Origin: JAANXG01 sp963731035
Lineage (GTDB): Bacteria; Pseudomonadota; Gammaproteobacteria; Arenicellales; JAANXG01
Assembly: GCA_963731035.1 (NCBI GenBank)
Contig: CAVSUY010000012.1
Location: 1 to 64,000, forward strand
DNA length: 64,000 nucleotides
Direction of reading: 5' to 3'
Below are positions 34,764 through 43,282 of the stretch, one piece after another (the stretch's first letter is position 1; every line of letters starts with the position of its first letter). A model generated the notes under the pieces. That model was not told the origin of the DNA and ran no database searches. It was given only the letters and a program-made list of their open reading frames with translations. The position numbers and the translations under genes were made by a program.

Positions 34764-35292
34764 CCGCGGTTTCACGCTCCTCGAGATCATTATCGCGCTG
34801 GCTATCGCGGCGCTGGCTATCACTGCCGTGGCCAAAGCGACCGGGAGCGCGGCGACGGTCGCCGGGGAGACGGAAGAACGCATGCTGGCGGTATGGGCGG
34901 CGAGCAACCGGCTTTCGGAGTTGAGGATCACCCGGGCATGGCCCGCGCCCGGTAATTCAGAGGCCACCAGCACCATGGGCGGCCGCACCTGGTATCTCGC
35001 ACAGACTGTCAGCGACACGGACAACCCGGACGTCCGGCGCGTGGATGTCAGTGTTTTCACCGATGTCCGGCACAGCGCGCGTGAGTACCAGGCCTTCGGC
35101 TATGTGGCCCGCTACCAGCCTGAGGAGGAAAGCCAGAGCGGGACGCAGGGCGGGACCCAGAACGACGGCAACGGCGGTTCCAGCGGCACCAACCCGGACA
35201 ACGGGCAGGGCACCGGGGCGGGCGACGCGACCCCGACTCCGGGGCAGACGCCGGAGCCGTCCGGCCAGTCCGGCAATGGCGGGAATGGCTGA
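34753..35292 (+). CDS. gspI: minor pseudopilin GspI with long Gly/Thr/Gln-rich tail
   Basis: Minor pseudopilin that forms the tip complex with GspJ and GspK. The leader MKHSRG and helix FTLLEIIIALAIAALAITAV are followed by the family core EERMLAVWAASNRLSELRIT and GRTWYLAQTVSDTDNPDVRR. GspI is usually about 125 residues. Here the last 60 residues (ESQSGTQGGTQNDGNGGSSG and onward to SGQSGNGGNG) are a low-complexity extension. The stop overlaps the gspJ start, so the tail is truly in frame. Its purpose is unknown. Confidence 0.9.
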   Translation: MKHSRGFTLLEIIIALAIAALAITAVAKATGSAATVAGETEERMLAVWAASNRLSELRITRAWPAPGNSEATSTMGGRTWYLAQTVSDTDNPDVRRVDVSVFTDVRHSAREYQAFGYVARYQPEEESQSGTQGGTQNDGNGGSSGTNPDNGQGTGAGDATPTPGQTPEPSGQSGNGGNG

Positions 35293-35933
35293 TGAGGGTC
35301 AGGCGCTTCGCGCGGGTCGCCAGGCTTCCGTTCCCCAGTCGCGGCTTCACGCTGCTGGAAATGGTCGTGGCCATTGCCATATTCGCAGTGATCGCGGCGA
35401 TCAGCTACGGCGCCCTGGACAATTTCCTGCAAGCCAAGGCCCACATCGATCGGGAGACCGATCAGGCGAAGGCTTTGCAGACCATGTTCGTGTTGCTGGA
35501 ACAGGACCTGCGCTACGCCGTGAACCGATCGGTGCGAAACGGCTACGGCGACGTGGAGCCGGCATTTGTCGGCGCCCCGGGGGATGCGCTGGCAGCGGGG
35601 GAGCGCTTGCGCCTGACCACCATCCGTCCGGCACCGGAAGGCATTGGCGTGCCGCAGCTCCTGCGCGTGGCCTGGCGGCTCAACAACGGGGAGCTTTCCC
35701 GAGTCACCTGGCAAGTGCTGGACCGAGATATCGACAGCAGCGAGCGCCGGCGGCGGCTGCTGGAGAACGTGGAGGACATCGCTTTCACGTTCTACAGCTA
35801 CGACGGCGAGCAGAAGCTCGCCACCACCAATGACTGGAGCAGCGCCACAACGCTGCCGGTCGGGGTGGAAGTGACCGTGCTCATGCAGGGGCGTCCGGCT
35901 TACCGGCGGGTGTTCGAGGTGATCGGCGGATGA
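35292..35933 (+). CDS. gspJ: minor pseudopilin GspJ
   Basis: A 213-residue minor pseudopilin of the tip complex. The leader ends RLPFPSRG before FTLLEMVVAIAIFAVIAAIS. Family features are LEQDLRYAVNRSVRNGYGD, RLRLTTIRPAPEGIGVPQLL and RRRRLLENVEDIAFTFYSYD. The ATG at 35292 overlaps the gspI stop and its own stop overlaps the gspK start (ATGA), so these genes are translationally coupled. The 18-residue leader is long for the family but still ends in the required glycine. Confidence 0.93.
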   Translation: MRVRRFARVARLPFPSRGFTLLEMVVAIAIFAVIAAISYGALDNFLQAKAHIDRETDQAKALQTMFVLLEQDLRYAVNRSVRNGYGDVEPAFVGAPGDALAAGERLRLTTIRPAPEGIGVPQLLRVAWRLNNGELSRVTWQVLDRDIDSSERRRRLLENVEDIAFTFYSYDGEQKLATTNDWSSATTLPVGVEVTVLMQGRPAYRRVFEVIGG

Positions 35934-36880
35934 TCGCTGCATCAGCCTCGGCGAAGTACTCGAGGGGTGTCGCCCTGTTGACGGTAATGTTCATCATGAC
36001 GCTCTTGACGACGCTGGTGGTGTACCTGGTCGAAGACGAATACCTGTCCATCCGCCGCGTCTCCAATCAGCAGGAATCCGAGCAGGGCTTCGACATCGCC
36101 GTGTATTCGGAGCAGTGGGCCTGCAAGGAGCTGGAGCAGGACGCGAAAGACAGCCAGACGGACTACATCGGTGAGAAGTGGAGCACCGAGTCGCCGGCGT
36201 TGCTGCCGACCGACACCGCCAAGCTCCAGACTTCGATCGAGGATCTGCAGGGCAGGTTCAATCTCAATAACCTGGCAGCCGGGCGGGATGGCGTCTGGTA
36301 CCCGGCGTTCCAGCGACTACTGGCTGAACTCGACCTCGATCCGGGCCTGGCCGACGCCGTCGTCGACTGGGTCGACGCGGATATCGATGTCAGTGGCCAT
36401 GACGGGGCCGAGGACGCCGAGTACCTGCTCAAGCAGCCATCCTATCGCGCCGCCAACCGCCTCATGGCGGGCACGGGGGAGTTGGCCTGGATCCAGGGCA
36501 TGACGCCGGAAGCGGTGCAGGCTCTAGCGCCCTTTGTCACGGCGCTTCCCGCGACCGGCGTGCCCATCAACATCAATACCGCGCCGCCTGAATTGATTCG
36601 TATCCTCACACAGAACATACTCGACCAGGGTAGCGCCGCGTCGCTCGTCGAGGGCCGCGGCGAAAAAGGCTACAAGAATGTGGACGAGTTTCTGGTCCGC
36701 ACCGAGCTGGCCGGCCATAGCGAGGAAGTTGCGCCTTTGATCTCCGTGAGCAGCCACTATTTTCAAGTGCACAGCCGGGTCGACTACGGCCGCTACGCGA
36801 CCGTGCTCTACAGCGTTGTCGAGCGCAAAGCGGGAACCGGACGCACGACGGTCATTCAACGGCGCCGGGGGGTCTCGTGA
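35930..36880 (+). CDS. gspK: minor pseudopilin GspK
   Basis: The largest minor pseudopilin, which caps the pseudopilus; 316 residues. The leader ends KYSRG before VALLTVMFIMTLLTTLVVYL. GspK lacks the usual +5 glutamate, as seen here. The core has SIEDLQGRFNLNNLAAG, VVDWVDADIDVSGHDGAEDA, NINTAPPELIRILTQ and SSHYFQVHSRVDYGRYATVL, typical of the alpha-domain and calcium-binding regions. The gene overlaps gspJ and gspL by 4 bp each. Confidence 0.94.
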   Translation: MIAASASAKYSRGVALLTVMFIMTLLTTLVVYLVEDEYLSIRRVSNQQESEQGFDIAVYSEQWACKELEQDAKDSQTDYIGEKWSTESPALLPTDTAKLQTSIEDLQGRFNLNNLAAGRDGVWYPAFQRLLAELDLDPGLADAVVDWVDADIDVSGHDGAEDAEYLLKQPSYRAANRLMAGTGELAWIQGMTPEAVQALAPFVTALPATGVPININTAPPELIRILTQNILDQGSAASLVEGRGEKGYKNVDEFLVRTELAGHSEEVAPLISVSSHYFQVHSRVDYGRYATVLYSVVERKAGTGRTTVIQRRRGVS

Positions 36881-38061
36881 TTCTGTACTTCTCACTGGAG
36901 CCGCCGCACCGCTGGGTCATCGTCGACCGCAGGAACCGGGTGCTGGAGGACGGCGTGGCCGAGGCCCTGGATCACATCCCGGTGCGGCATCGCCACCTCA
37001 CGCGCCGGGTTGGGGTCGTCCGGGGGGAGCTGGTGACGATGCGTTCCCTGCGCATTCCGGCAAGGAGCCGGGCCAAGGCGGCCACCGCCGTTCCCTATAT
37101 GTTGGAGGAGTCCGTGGCCAGCAATGTCGACGAGCTGCGGTTCCGTCTCCTGCAATGGGTGCGGGGCGGTGTATCCAAGGTAGCGGTCATGTCCCGCGAC
37201 GTGGCGGCGCAGTGGAGCCGGCGGCTGAGCGAGTTTCCCGAACGCACCGACGCGCTGATACCGGATTACCTTTTGCTGCCGCGCCATACGGAGGGACGCT
37301 GCACCGTTGCGGCGGACGGCGAGGGCCGTCTCATCATTCGCAGCGGCGACCTGGACGGCCTGGTCATCAACGAACAGGAACTGGACTTGTGGTGGGAGGA
37401 GATGGCCGATCCCGGACTGGCGGTGGCCGTCAACAATGCCGAGCATGCCCGCCGCCTCGTGGAGCTGGGAGGGTCCATGGTCCACGAGTGGCGCATCGGC
37501 CGCCATTTCCCGGAGTGGCTGCAGCACGGTCACCAGGTGCCGGACAATGTGGATCTACTGCCCGGCGGCCGGGATGCCGCCGACACCGAGGCGTCCCGGA
37601 GATGGATGAAGGTTGCGGGGGTACTGTTCGGACTGGCGCTTCTGATCCGGCTGGGGGTGGACGGCTACGACTATGTCAGACTCTCCGCCAGGGACAAGCA
37701 GCTGAATAATCAGATAGCGGCAACCCTGCAGAACGCGTTTCCCGACATCACCCGAGTGGTCAAGCCCAGGGCGCAGATGGAGCAGCGTATTGCGGGTCTT
37801 AAGGGGCGCGCCACGGGCAGTGGCTTCCTGGCTCTGTTGTCGGTGGTGTCCAGGGCGGCGCCCGCCGTCCACGCCAGGGTCGAGGAGATCTCGTACCGCG
37901 ACGCCACCTTGCTGGTGACCTGCCGCACCAGCGATTTCGGGGCCCTCGACCGGCTCCGGCAACAGCTCGCGGACGACGGTCGCGTGACGGTGGACCTGGT
38001 CTCGTCGGGCTCGCTGGAAGACAGTGTCAGCGGCAGATTCAGACTCGCACTGAAAGGTTAA
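36877..38061 (+). CDS. gspL: type II secretion platform protein GspL
   Basis: Bitopic inner-membrane protein that links the GspE ATPase to the platform; 394 residues from a GTG at 36877. The N-terminal actin-like cytoplasmic domain is recognisable in PARSRAKAATAVPYMLEESV and PDYLLLPRHTEGRCTVAADG. A transmembrane helix lies at MKVAGVLFGLALLIRLGVDG (about residue 246-265), and the periplasmic ferredoxin-like domain follows (LLSVVSRAAPAVHARVEEIS). GspL proteins vary, so identity rests on order and topology as well. Element copy 4 begins 4 bp after its stop. Confidence 0.9.
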   Translation: MILYFSLEPPHRWVIVDRRNRVLEDGVAEALDHIPVRHRHLTRRVGVVRGELVTMRSLRIPARSRAKAATAVPYMLEESVASNVDELRFRLLQWVRGGVSKVAVMSRDVAAQWSRRLSEFPERTDALIPDYLLLPRHTEGRCTVAADGEGRLIIRSGDLDGLVINEQELDLWWEEMADPGLAVAVNNAEHARRLVELGGSMVHEWRIGRHFPEWLQHGHQVPDNVDLLPGGRDAADTEASRRWMKVAGVLFGLALLIRLGVDGYDYVRLSARDKQLNNQIAATLQNAFPDITRVVKPRAQMEQRIAGLKGRATGSGFLALLSVVSRAAPAVHARVEEISYRDATLLVTCRTSDFGALDRLRQQLADDGRVTVDLVSSGSLEDSVSGRFRLALKG

Positions 38062-38064
38062 AAT

Positions 38065-38188
38065 GGGGTCAGGCCGCGCATTGTTACATCGTCAACGTTC
38101 CAGGAGCGGTACGCCGTTCAAGACGCCGCTGAGGATTCGACAGACAGTGAAATGTTCCTCCGGATGTAACAATGCGCGGCCTGACCCC
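38065..38188. repeat. 124-bp palindromic element, copy 4, between gspL and gspM
   Basis: Perfect 26-bp arms at 38065-38090 and 38163-38188 around a 72-nt core. It occupies the gap between the gspL stop (38061) and the gspM start (38200). It is the second insertion of this family inside the gsp operon. Only a weak CAGG is left as a possible ribosome site for gspM. Confidence 0.9.
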
Positions 38189-38199
38189 AGGTTTATTTG

Positions 38200-38685
38200 A
38201 TGAATGCACTTACTGAAAGACTGACGGGCCTGAGTACGCGCGAGCAGGTCGTGCTGGTGGGCGGCGGCGTCCTGGCGCTGGTCGTCGTGCTGTACACGCT
38301 GGCCTGGCGGCCCTGGCAGGAGGAGCTGAACCGGCTTCGCATCCAGGTGCCCGAAGAGGAACAGACGCTGGCCTGGATGCGGACGCAGGCCGCGCAGGTG
38401 GATTCCCTGACGAAGAGTTCGAATACTGCGGCCGAGCAGACGGGATTGCCTCTGCTGACCCTGGTCGAGCGCAGCGCCAACGAAGTCGAGATCCGCAAAG
38501 CCATCACCCGAATGAGCCCGGGGGACAAGGACAACCAGGTGCGTGTGTGGATGGACAAGGCGGACTTCGATCTCTGGCTGCGCTGGCTGAAGGCTTTGCA
38601 GGCAGCAGGAATCGAAGTCGCGGACGCCAACATCGATCGCGCCTCGGAGAACAAGGTCAACATACGGGCGACGTTGCAGCGTTGA
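38200..38685 (+). CDS. gspM: type II secretion platform protein GspM
   Basis: Small bitopic inner-membrane partner of GspL; 161 residues. A short cytoplasmic leader MNALTERLTGLSTREQVVLV leads into one transmembrane helix (VLVGGGVLALVVVLYTLAW). The periplasmic part (LAWMRTQAAQVDSLTKSSNT, WMDKADFDLWLRWLKALQAA) has the short ferredoxin-like fold expected. GspM is poorly conserved, so the call depends on topology and on the position after gspL. The start at 38200 is preferred over the TTG 3 bp before it. No gspN follows. Confidence 0.88.
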   Translation: MNALTERLTGLSTREQVVLVGGGVLALVVVLYTLAWRPWQEELNRLRIQVPEEEQTLAWMRTQAAQVDSLTKSSNTAAEQTGLPLLTLVERSANEVEIRKAITRMSPGDKDNQVRVWMDKADFDLWLRWLKALQAAGIEVADANIDRASENKVNIRATLQR

Positions 38686-38702
38686 GGTCCTCGACTTCCG
38701 AT

Positions 38703-39614
38703 ATGGCGGTTCTGGCGCCGCGAGCGATCAGCGAGTCGCCGCTCCCGCGGCGCTGGATGAAGCGCGGGCAATTCGTGGACCTGGCAGGATTGGACGACGC
38801 CGGACTGCTTGCCCGTGCCTTCGACATCGAGGGCACGGCTCTGCCGGCGGCCCCGCTTCACTATCTCGGTATAAGCGGCCGGAAACCCACAGGCTATTGC
38901 ATGTTCGCGTACCCGGTGCACCTGCATCCGCGTCGCGAGCAACTGATACTGATGGCGGGTCCGGATTTCGAGCCGCGGGAAGACGAGGCGGAACGGCTGA
39001 TCGCCGATCTCGAAGCCCAGTTCGAGGCGTTTCGAATTGAGCGAACGTCCGACGGCATGTGGTTTGTGTTTCTCGACCAGGACCCAAAGCTGGAAACCAC
39101 ACCGCTCGACGAAGTGTTGGGTGAGAACATCAATGATTATCTGCCGCGCGGAGGCGATGCCATGGATTGGCACAAGATCATGAACGAGCTGCAAATGGTG
39201 CTTTTCGATTCGGAGGTCAATCAGCAGCGGGAGGCCACCGGAGAGCCGACCCTCAACAGCCTCTGGTTCTGGGGCGGGGGACGTGTGCCCGAGATCCCTC
39301 CCTCCCGGTGGACACGCCTGGTCAGCAACGATCCGGTGGCCCTGGGCATGGGTCGATGCGCCGAGCTGGAGGTATGGCCGTCGTCGGACTCCACGCCGGA
39401 GGCGGTGGAAGTCACCGCCCCCGGCACCTTGTGGATACACACCGCCGGGGAGGGTCGCCAGGAGCAGGCTCAGTTCCCCTCGGAACGCCAGTGGAAAGCC
39501 CTGCGCCATGCGCTCCACCAGGCCGAGATCGACGGCCTGCTGCTGATGGAGCCGGGTAGCGGCGAGTTGCGTATCGAAGCCCGCGGCAGCGGATTCCGGT
39601 GGCCATGGCGGTGA
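38703..39614 (+). CDS. RpfE-type conserved protein upstream of recJ
   Basis: A 303-residue soluble protein resembling the uncharacterised family that includes RpfE of Xanthomonas, which is encoded next to recJ. RpfE is named from a pathogenicity-regulation cluster, but no biochemical function is known; some databases label homologues phosphoglycerate mutase. HYLGISGRKPTGYCMFAYPV, DYLPRGGDAMDWHKIMNELQ and TLNSLWFWGGGRVPE are the best conserved parts. The ATG at 38703 is chosen; a TTG at 38682 overlaps the gspM stop. The last 10 bp overlap recJ. Confidence 0.72.
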   Translation: MAVLAPRAISESPLPRRWMKRGQFVDLAGLDDAGLLARAFDIEGTALPAAPLHYLGISGRKPTGYCMFAYPVHLHPRREQLILMAGPDFEPREDEAERLIADLEAQFEAFRIERTSDGMWFVFLDQDPKLETTPLDEVLGENINDYLPRGGDAMDWHKIMNELQMVLFDSEVNQQREATGEPTLNSLWFWGGGRVPEIPPSRWTRLVSNDPVALGMGRCAELEVWPSSDSTPEAVEVTAPGTLWIHTAGEGRQEQAQFPSERQWKALRHALHQAEIDGLLLMEPGSGELRIEARGSGFRWPWR

Positions 39615-41350
39615 CCACAGGTGAGTCGCTGCCGGTCGAGTTGAGGCGCCGGGACGTGGGTCCGGCACGCCTGTCCAATCTGCCCGCCTGGCTGACAAGA
39701 GTGTACGCGGGGCGGCATGTCTCCGGTGATCGGGACCTCGACTATGCCCTCAAGGGTCTCGCCAGGCCCGGGGACCTGTCCGGCCTCGACGAGGCGCTGA
39801 CTATCCTGGAGGAGGCGTTGGCCGCCGACGCCCGTATTACCTTCGTCGGAGACTTCGATGCCGACGGTGCCACGAGCTGCGCTCTGGGGGTGGATGCCCT
39901 GCGGCGGATGGGGGCCTCGCAGGTCGATTATCTGGTGCCTAATCGTTTCGAGTTCGGCTATGGTTTGTCGCCCGAAATCGTCGGCGTGGCGGCCACCGGC
40001 CAGCCGGATGTCCTGATCACCGTGGATAACGGCATCGGCAGCCACGCAGGCGTGCTGGCCGCCCAGCAGCTCGGTATCACCACCATCATTACCGACCACC
40101 ATCTGCCCGGCGAATCCCTGCCCCAGGCCGACGCTATCGTGAACCCGAATCTGCGCGGAGATTCCTTTCCCAGCAAGTGCCTGGCGGGAGTCGGGGTGAT
40201 CTTCTACGTCATGCTGGCTTTGCGCGGCCGCCTCCGGGACGCGGGCTGGTTCAAGGACACGGGCGTCACTGAGCCGAATCTGGCCGAATACCTGGACCTG
40301 GTCGCGCTGGGGACCGTTGCCGATATGGTGCGCCTGGACCGGAACAATCGAATCCTCGTTGCACAGGGGCTGGCACGGATTCGAAGCGGCAAGTCCCGCC
40401 CCGGAATCATGGCGTTGCTCGATGTGGCCGGGAGGGACCCGGCGCATCTGAGCAGCCGCGACCTGGGCTTTGCCGTGGCGCCGCGATTGAATGCCGCGGG
40501 CCGGCTGGAGGACATGACGGTCGGCATCGAGTGCCTGCTGACAAGCGACCGGGAACGCGCCAGAACCCTGGCCGCGGAGCTGGACGAGATCAACCGCAAG
40601 CGCCGGGAAATCCAGTCCGACATGGTCGCCCAGGCCGAAGCCCTGGTTTCCGCGCTGAGTCTGGACACCGCGCCCAACGGCATCGCCTTGTTCGATGAAT
40701 CCTGGCACCAGGGCCTGGTGGGCCTCATCGCCAGTCGCGTAACCGAGCTCACCCGGCGGCCGGCCATCGCTTTCGCCCCGGCCTCGGAATCCGAGCTCAA
40801 GGGCTCGGCGCGATCCATCAGCGGGGTACATATCCGCGATGTCCTTGCAGCCATCGCCGTGGAGAACGGCGATCTCATCGACCGGTTCGGCGGCCATGCC
40901 ATGGCGGCGGGGCTCAGTATCCGGCCGGAACATCTCGACGCTTTCAAACGCGCCTTCGACCAGGCCGTCGGCCGAATGGGCGGTGACGCCCTGAGCCGGA
41001 CGCGGGTGGTGTACAGCGACGGTGCGCTGGACGAGGGGGACCTTAGCCTCGACAGCGCAAAGCTGCTCCAGCAACATGGGCCCTGGGGTGAGGGGTTTCC
41101 GGAGCCGCTGTTTGACGATACATTCGAGGTGCTGGAGCGCGCCACCGTGGGCAGAGGCTTCGTGCGCTACAAGCTGCGCAAGCCGGGCGGCGACAGGGTC
41201 GTCACCGGTATCTGCTTCAACCCCCCCGCCGAGGAAACCGCCGGTGATCCGCGACGGGAGATCCATGCCGCCTATCGCCTGGGATTGAACGACTACGGCG
41301 GCAGGCTATCGGTACAATTGATCCTCGAGCACATTTTTCAAGCTTCGTAA
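39605..41350 (+). CDS. recJ: single-stranded-DNA-specific exonuclease RecJ
   Basis: A 5'-3' single-strand exonuclease of the DHH family, used in recombination and mismatch and base-excision repair; 581 residues, normal length. The motifs are VGDFDADGATSCALGVDALR (motif I), ITVDNGIGSHAGVLAAQQLG (motif II), TIITDHHLPG (DHH, motif III) and LVALGTVADMVRLDRNNRIL (motif IV). The DHHA1 domain (ALFDESWHQGLVGLIASRVT, DRFGGHAMAAGLSIRPEHLD) and C-terminal OB domain follow. The ATG at 39605 overlaps the previous gene by 10 bp. Confidence 0.96.
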   Translation: MAVTTGESLPVELRRRDVGPARLSNLPAWLTRVYAGRHVSGDRDLDYALKGLARPGDLSGLDEALTILEEALAADARITFVGDFDADGATSCALGVDALRRMGASQVDYLVPNRFEFGYGLSPEIVGVAATGQPDVLITVDNGIGSHAGVLAAQQLGITTIITDHHLPGESLPQADAIVNPNLRGDSFPSKCLAGVGVIFYVMLALRGRLRDAGWFKDTGVTEPNLAEYLDLVALGTVADMVRLDRNNRILVAQGLARIRSGKSRPGIMALLDVAGRDPAHLSSRDLGFAVAPRLNAAGRLEDMTVGIECLLTSDRERARTLAAELDEINRKRREIQSDMVAQAEALVSALSLDTAPNGIALFDESWHQGLVGLIASRVTELTRRPAIAFAPASESELKGSARSISGVHIRDVLAAIAVENGDLIDRFGGHAMAAGLSIRPEHLDAFKRAFDQAVGRMGGDALSRTRVVYSDGALDEGDLSLDSAKLLQQHGPWGEGFPEPLFDDTFEVLERATVGRGFVRYKLRKPGGDRVVTGICFNPPAEETAGDPRREIHAAYRLGLNDYGGRLSVQLILEHIFQAS

Positions 41351-41362
41351 GCGAATTCGAAC

Positions 41363-42286
41363 ATGCATGCATTCGACGCCGACAAGACATCCCGATTGAA
41401 TACCGGGCGGCTCGAGGACTTCGTGGGCAATACGCCCCTGGTGGAATTGCAGAGGCTTCCCGGAAAAACCGGTAATCGAGTCCTGGCGAAGCTCGAAGGG
41501 AACAATCCGGCCGGCTCGGTGAAGGATCGGCCGGCACTGAACATGATCGCCCGCGCCGAGGAGCGGGGAAGGATACGCCCCGGAGACACCCTCATCGAAG
41601 CCACCAGCGGCAACACGGGGATCGCGCTCGCCATGGCAGCGGCGATGCGCGGCTTCCGCATGGTGCTCATCATGCCGGAGCACATGAGCGCGGAACGGCG
41701 GTCGGTGATGAAGGCTTTCGGGGCGGAGATCATCAGCGTCTCCAAGGAGGGCGGCATGGAGGAAGCACGGGATCTCGCACTGGCGATGCAGGACAAGGGT
41801 GAAGGCGTGGTCCTGGACCAGTTTGCCAATCCCGACAACTGGGAAGCCCACTATCGCGGCACCGGACCCGAGATCTGGCGCGACACGGCGGGGACCATCA
41901 CGCATTTCGTGAGCTCCATGGGCACGACCGGGACGATCATGGGCTGCTCTCGCTACCTCAAGGAAACCAGCGACTCGGTGCAAATCGTCGGCGTGCAGCC
42001 AATAGAAGGAGACTCGATACCGGGTATCCGCCGCTGGCCCGAGGCGTACCTGCCCAAGATCTACGATCCGCAGCGAGTCGATCGAATCATCGACGTATCG
42101 GAGAAAGAGGCCGAGGACATGATGCGTCGCATGGCAAGGGAGGAGGGGATCTTCTGCGGAGTATCGTCGGGCGGCGCCATGTGCGCGGCCCTGGCTCTAT
42201 CCCGGGAGTTGGACAACGCGGTCATCGTCACCATCGTCTGTGACCGCGGTGATCGCTATATCTCCACCGGTGTCTTCCCTGCTTGA
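41363..42286 (+). CDS. cysM: cysteine synthase B
   Basis: PLP enzyme making cysteine from O-acetylserine and sulfide, or S-sulfocysteine from thiosulfate; 307 residues. The PLP lysine is in EGNNPAGSVKDRPALNMI. EATSGNTGIALAMAAAMRGF binds substrate and FVSSMGTTGTIMGCSRYLKE holds the cofactor phosphate. The R-P-A motif after the lysine and the short length favour CysM over CysK. It follows recJ by 12 bp, a pairing shared with other gammaproteobacteria. Two stacked element arms begin 24 bp after its stop. Confidence 0.94.
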   Translation: MHAFDADKTSRLNTGRLEDFVGNTPLVELQRLPGKTGNRVLAKLEGNNPAGSVKDRPALNMIARAEERGRIRPGDTLIEATSGNTGIALAMAAAMRGFRMVLIMPEHMSAERRSVMKAFGAEIISVSKEGGMEEARDLALAMQDKGEGVVLDQFANPDNWEAHYRGTGPEIWRDTAGTITHFVSSMGTTGTIMGCSRYLKETSDSVQIVGVQPIEGDSIPGIRRWPEAYLPKIYDPQRVDRIIDVSEKEAEDMMRRMAREEGIFCGVSSGGAMCAALALSRELDNAVIVTIVCDRGDRYISTGVFPA

Positions 42287-42309
42287 ATAGATCGGGGTCC
42301 AAATAGATT

Positions 42310-42358
42310 GGGGTCAGGCCGCGCATTGTTACATCCAACACAACACTCTGAATAGAAC
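42310..42358. repeat. extra left half-element duplicated in tandem
   Basis: The first 41 bp of element copy 5 plus a short spacer (left arm followed by CAACACAACACTCTG and AATAGAAC) are repeated immediately upstream of it, giving a 49-bp direct duplication. A shorter relic ATCGGGGTCCAAATAGATTG precedes it. It has no right arm of its own. Confidence 0.85.
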
Positions 42359-42482
42359 GGGGTCAGGCCGCGCATTGTTACATCCAACACAACACTCTGC
42401 GGTGCATCAACACGGGAACGGTCTGATTGCACTCGGCGTCTTCCCTGCACCTTGATGATGTAACAATGCGCGGCCTGACCCC
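42359..42482. repeat. 124-bp palindromic element, copy 5
   Basis: Perfect 26-bp arms at 42359-42384 and 42457-42482 with a 72-nt core. The core holds an inner complement GGTGCA at 42401-42406 with TGCACC at 42446-42451. This is close to the position of the inner pair in copy 2, but the sequence differs. It lies between cysM and the exonuclease gene, 32 bp before the latter's start. Confidence 0.9.
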
Positions 42483-42514
42483 AGACTAGACCCCATGACC
42501 CCATACTAGACCCC

Positions 42515-43282
42515 ATGAATATTCTTGCATTTGATATCGAGACCATCCCTGACGTTGACGGGGGACGGAAGCTCTACGACCTGGATGACCTGAGCGATTC
42601 GGACGTCGCAGAGATCATGTTCACCAAACGTCGGCAGCAGACCGACAGCGAGTTCCTGCCGGCGCACCTGCAGCGCGTGGCGGCCATCTCGACGGTCCTG
42701 CGCACCGGCGAGCAGTGCAAGGTGTGGTCCCTTGGAAGCGCCGATTCCAGCGAGCGGGAATTGATCGAGCGGTTCTTCGACGGCATTGAACGCTACACTC
42801 CGACGCTGGTTACCTGGAATGGCAGCGGTTTCGACCTGCCGGTGCTGCATCACCGGGCCCTGATCCACGGTATAGCCGCCAGGCGCTACTGGGACAGCGG
42901 CGATGACGACCGCGAGTTCAGGTGGAACAACTACCTGAACCGGTTCCACTCCCGCCATACGGACCTCATGGACGTGCTGTCCGGCTATCAGCCGCGCGGA
43001 TTCGCCCCGTTGGACCAGATGGCGGTGCTGTGCGGTCTGCCCGGGAAAATGGGTATGGACGGCTCCAAGGTCTGGAGCGCGTGGTGTGAGGGGCGAATCT
43101 CGGATATCCGCAACTACTGTGAGACGGACGCCCTCAATACCTATCTTCTTTACCTGCGTTGGCTGTTGGTCAAGGGAGAGCTCGACGACCAGCGCTTCCA
43201 GCGCGAGTGCGACCTGGTGAGAGACTCTCTGGGCGCAGAGGGCGAGGCGCACTTGAAGGAATTTCTGGCCGCCTGGAAGTGA
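42515..43282 (+). CDS. predicted 3'-5' exonuclease, PolB-like
   Basis: A 255-residue protein of the predicted 3'-5' exonuclease family related to the proofreading domain of family B polymerases. ExoI is ILAFDIETIPDVDGG, ExoII is LVTWNGSGFDLPVLHHRALI, and ExoIII is ISDIRNYCETDALNTYLLYL, so all acidic metal ligands are present. It lacks a polymerase domain. Its biological substrate is not established; a role in DNA repair is an inference. The ATG at 42515 follows a short duplicated GACCCCAT tract. The stop overlaps the GTG of rlmD. Confidence 0.85.
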   Translation: MNILAFDIETIPDVDGGRKLYDLDDLSDSDVAEIMFTKRRQQTDSEFLPAHLQRVAAISTVLRTGEQCKVWSLGSADSSERELIERFFDGIERYTPTLVTWNGSGFDLPVLHHRALIHGIAARRYWDSGDDDREFRWNNYLNRFHSRHTDLMDVLSGYQPRGFAPLDQMAVLCGLPGKMGMDGSKVWSAWCEGRISDIRNYCETDALNTYLLYLRWLLVKGELDDQRFQRECDLVRDSLGAEGEAHLKEFLAAWK

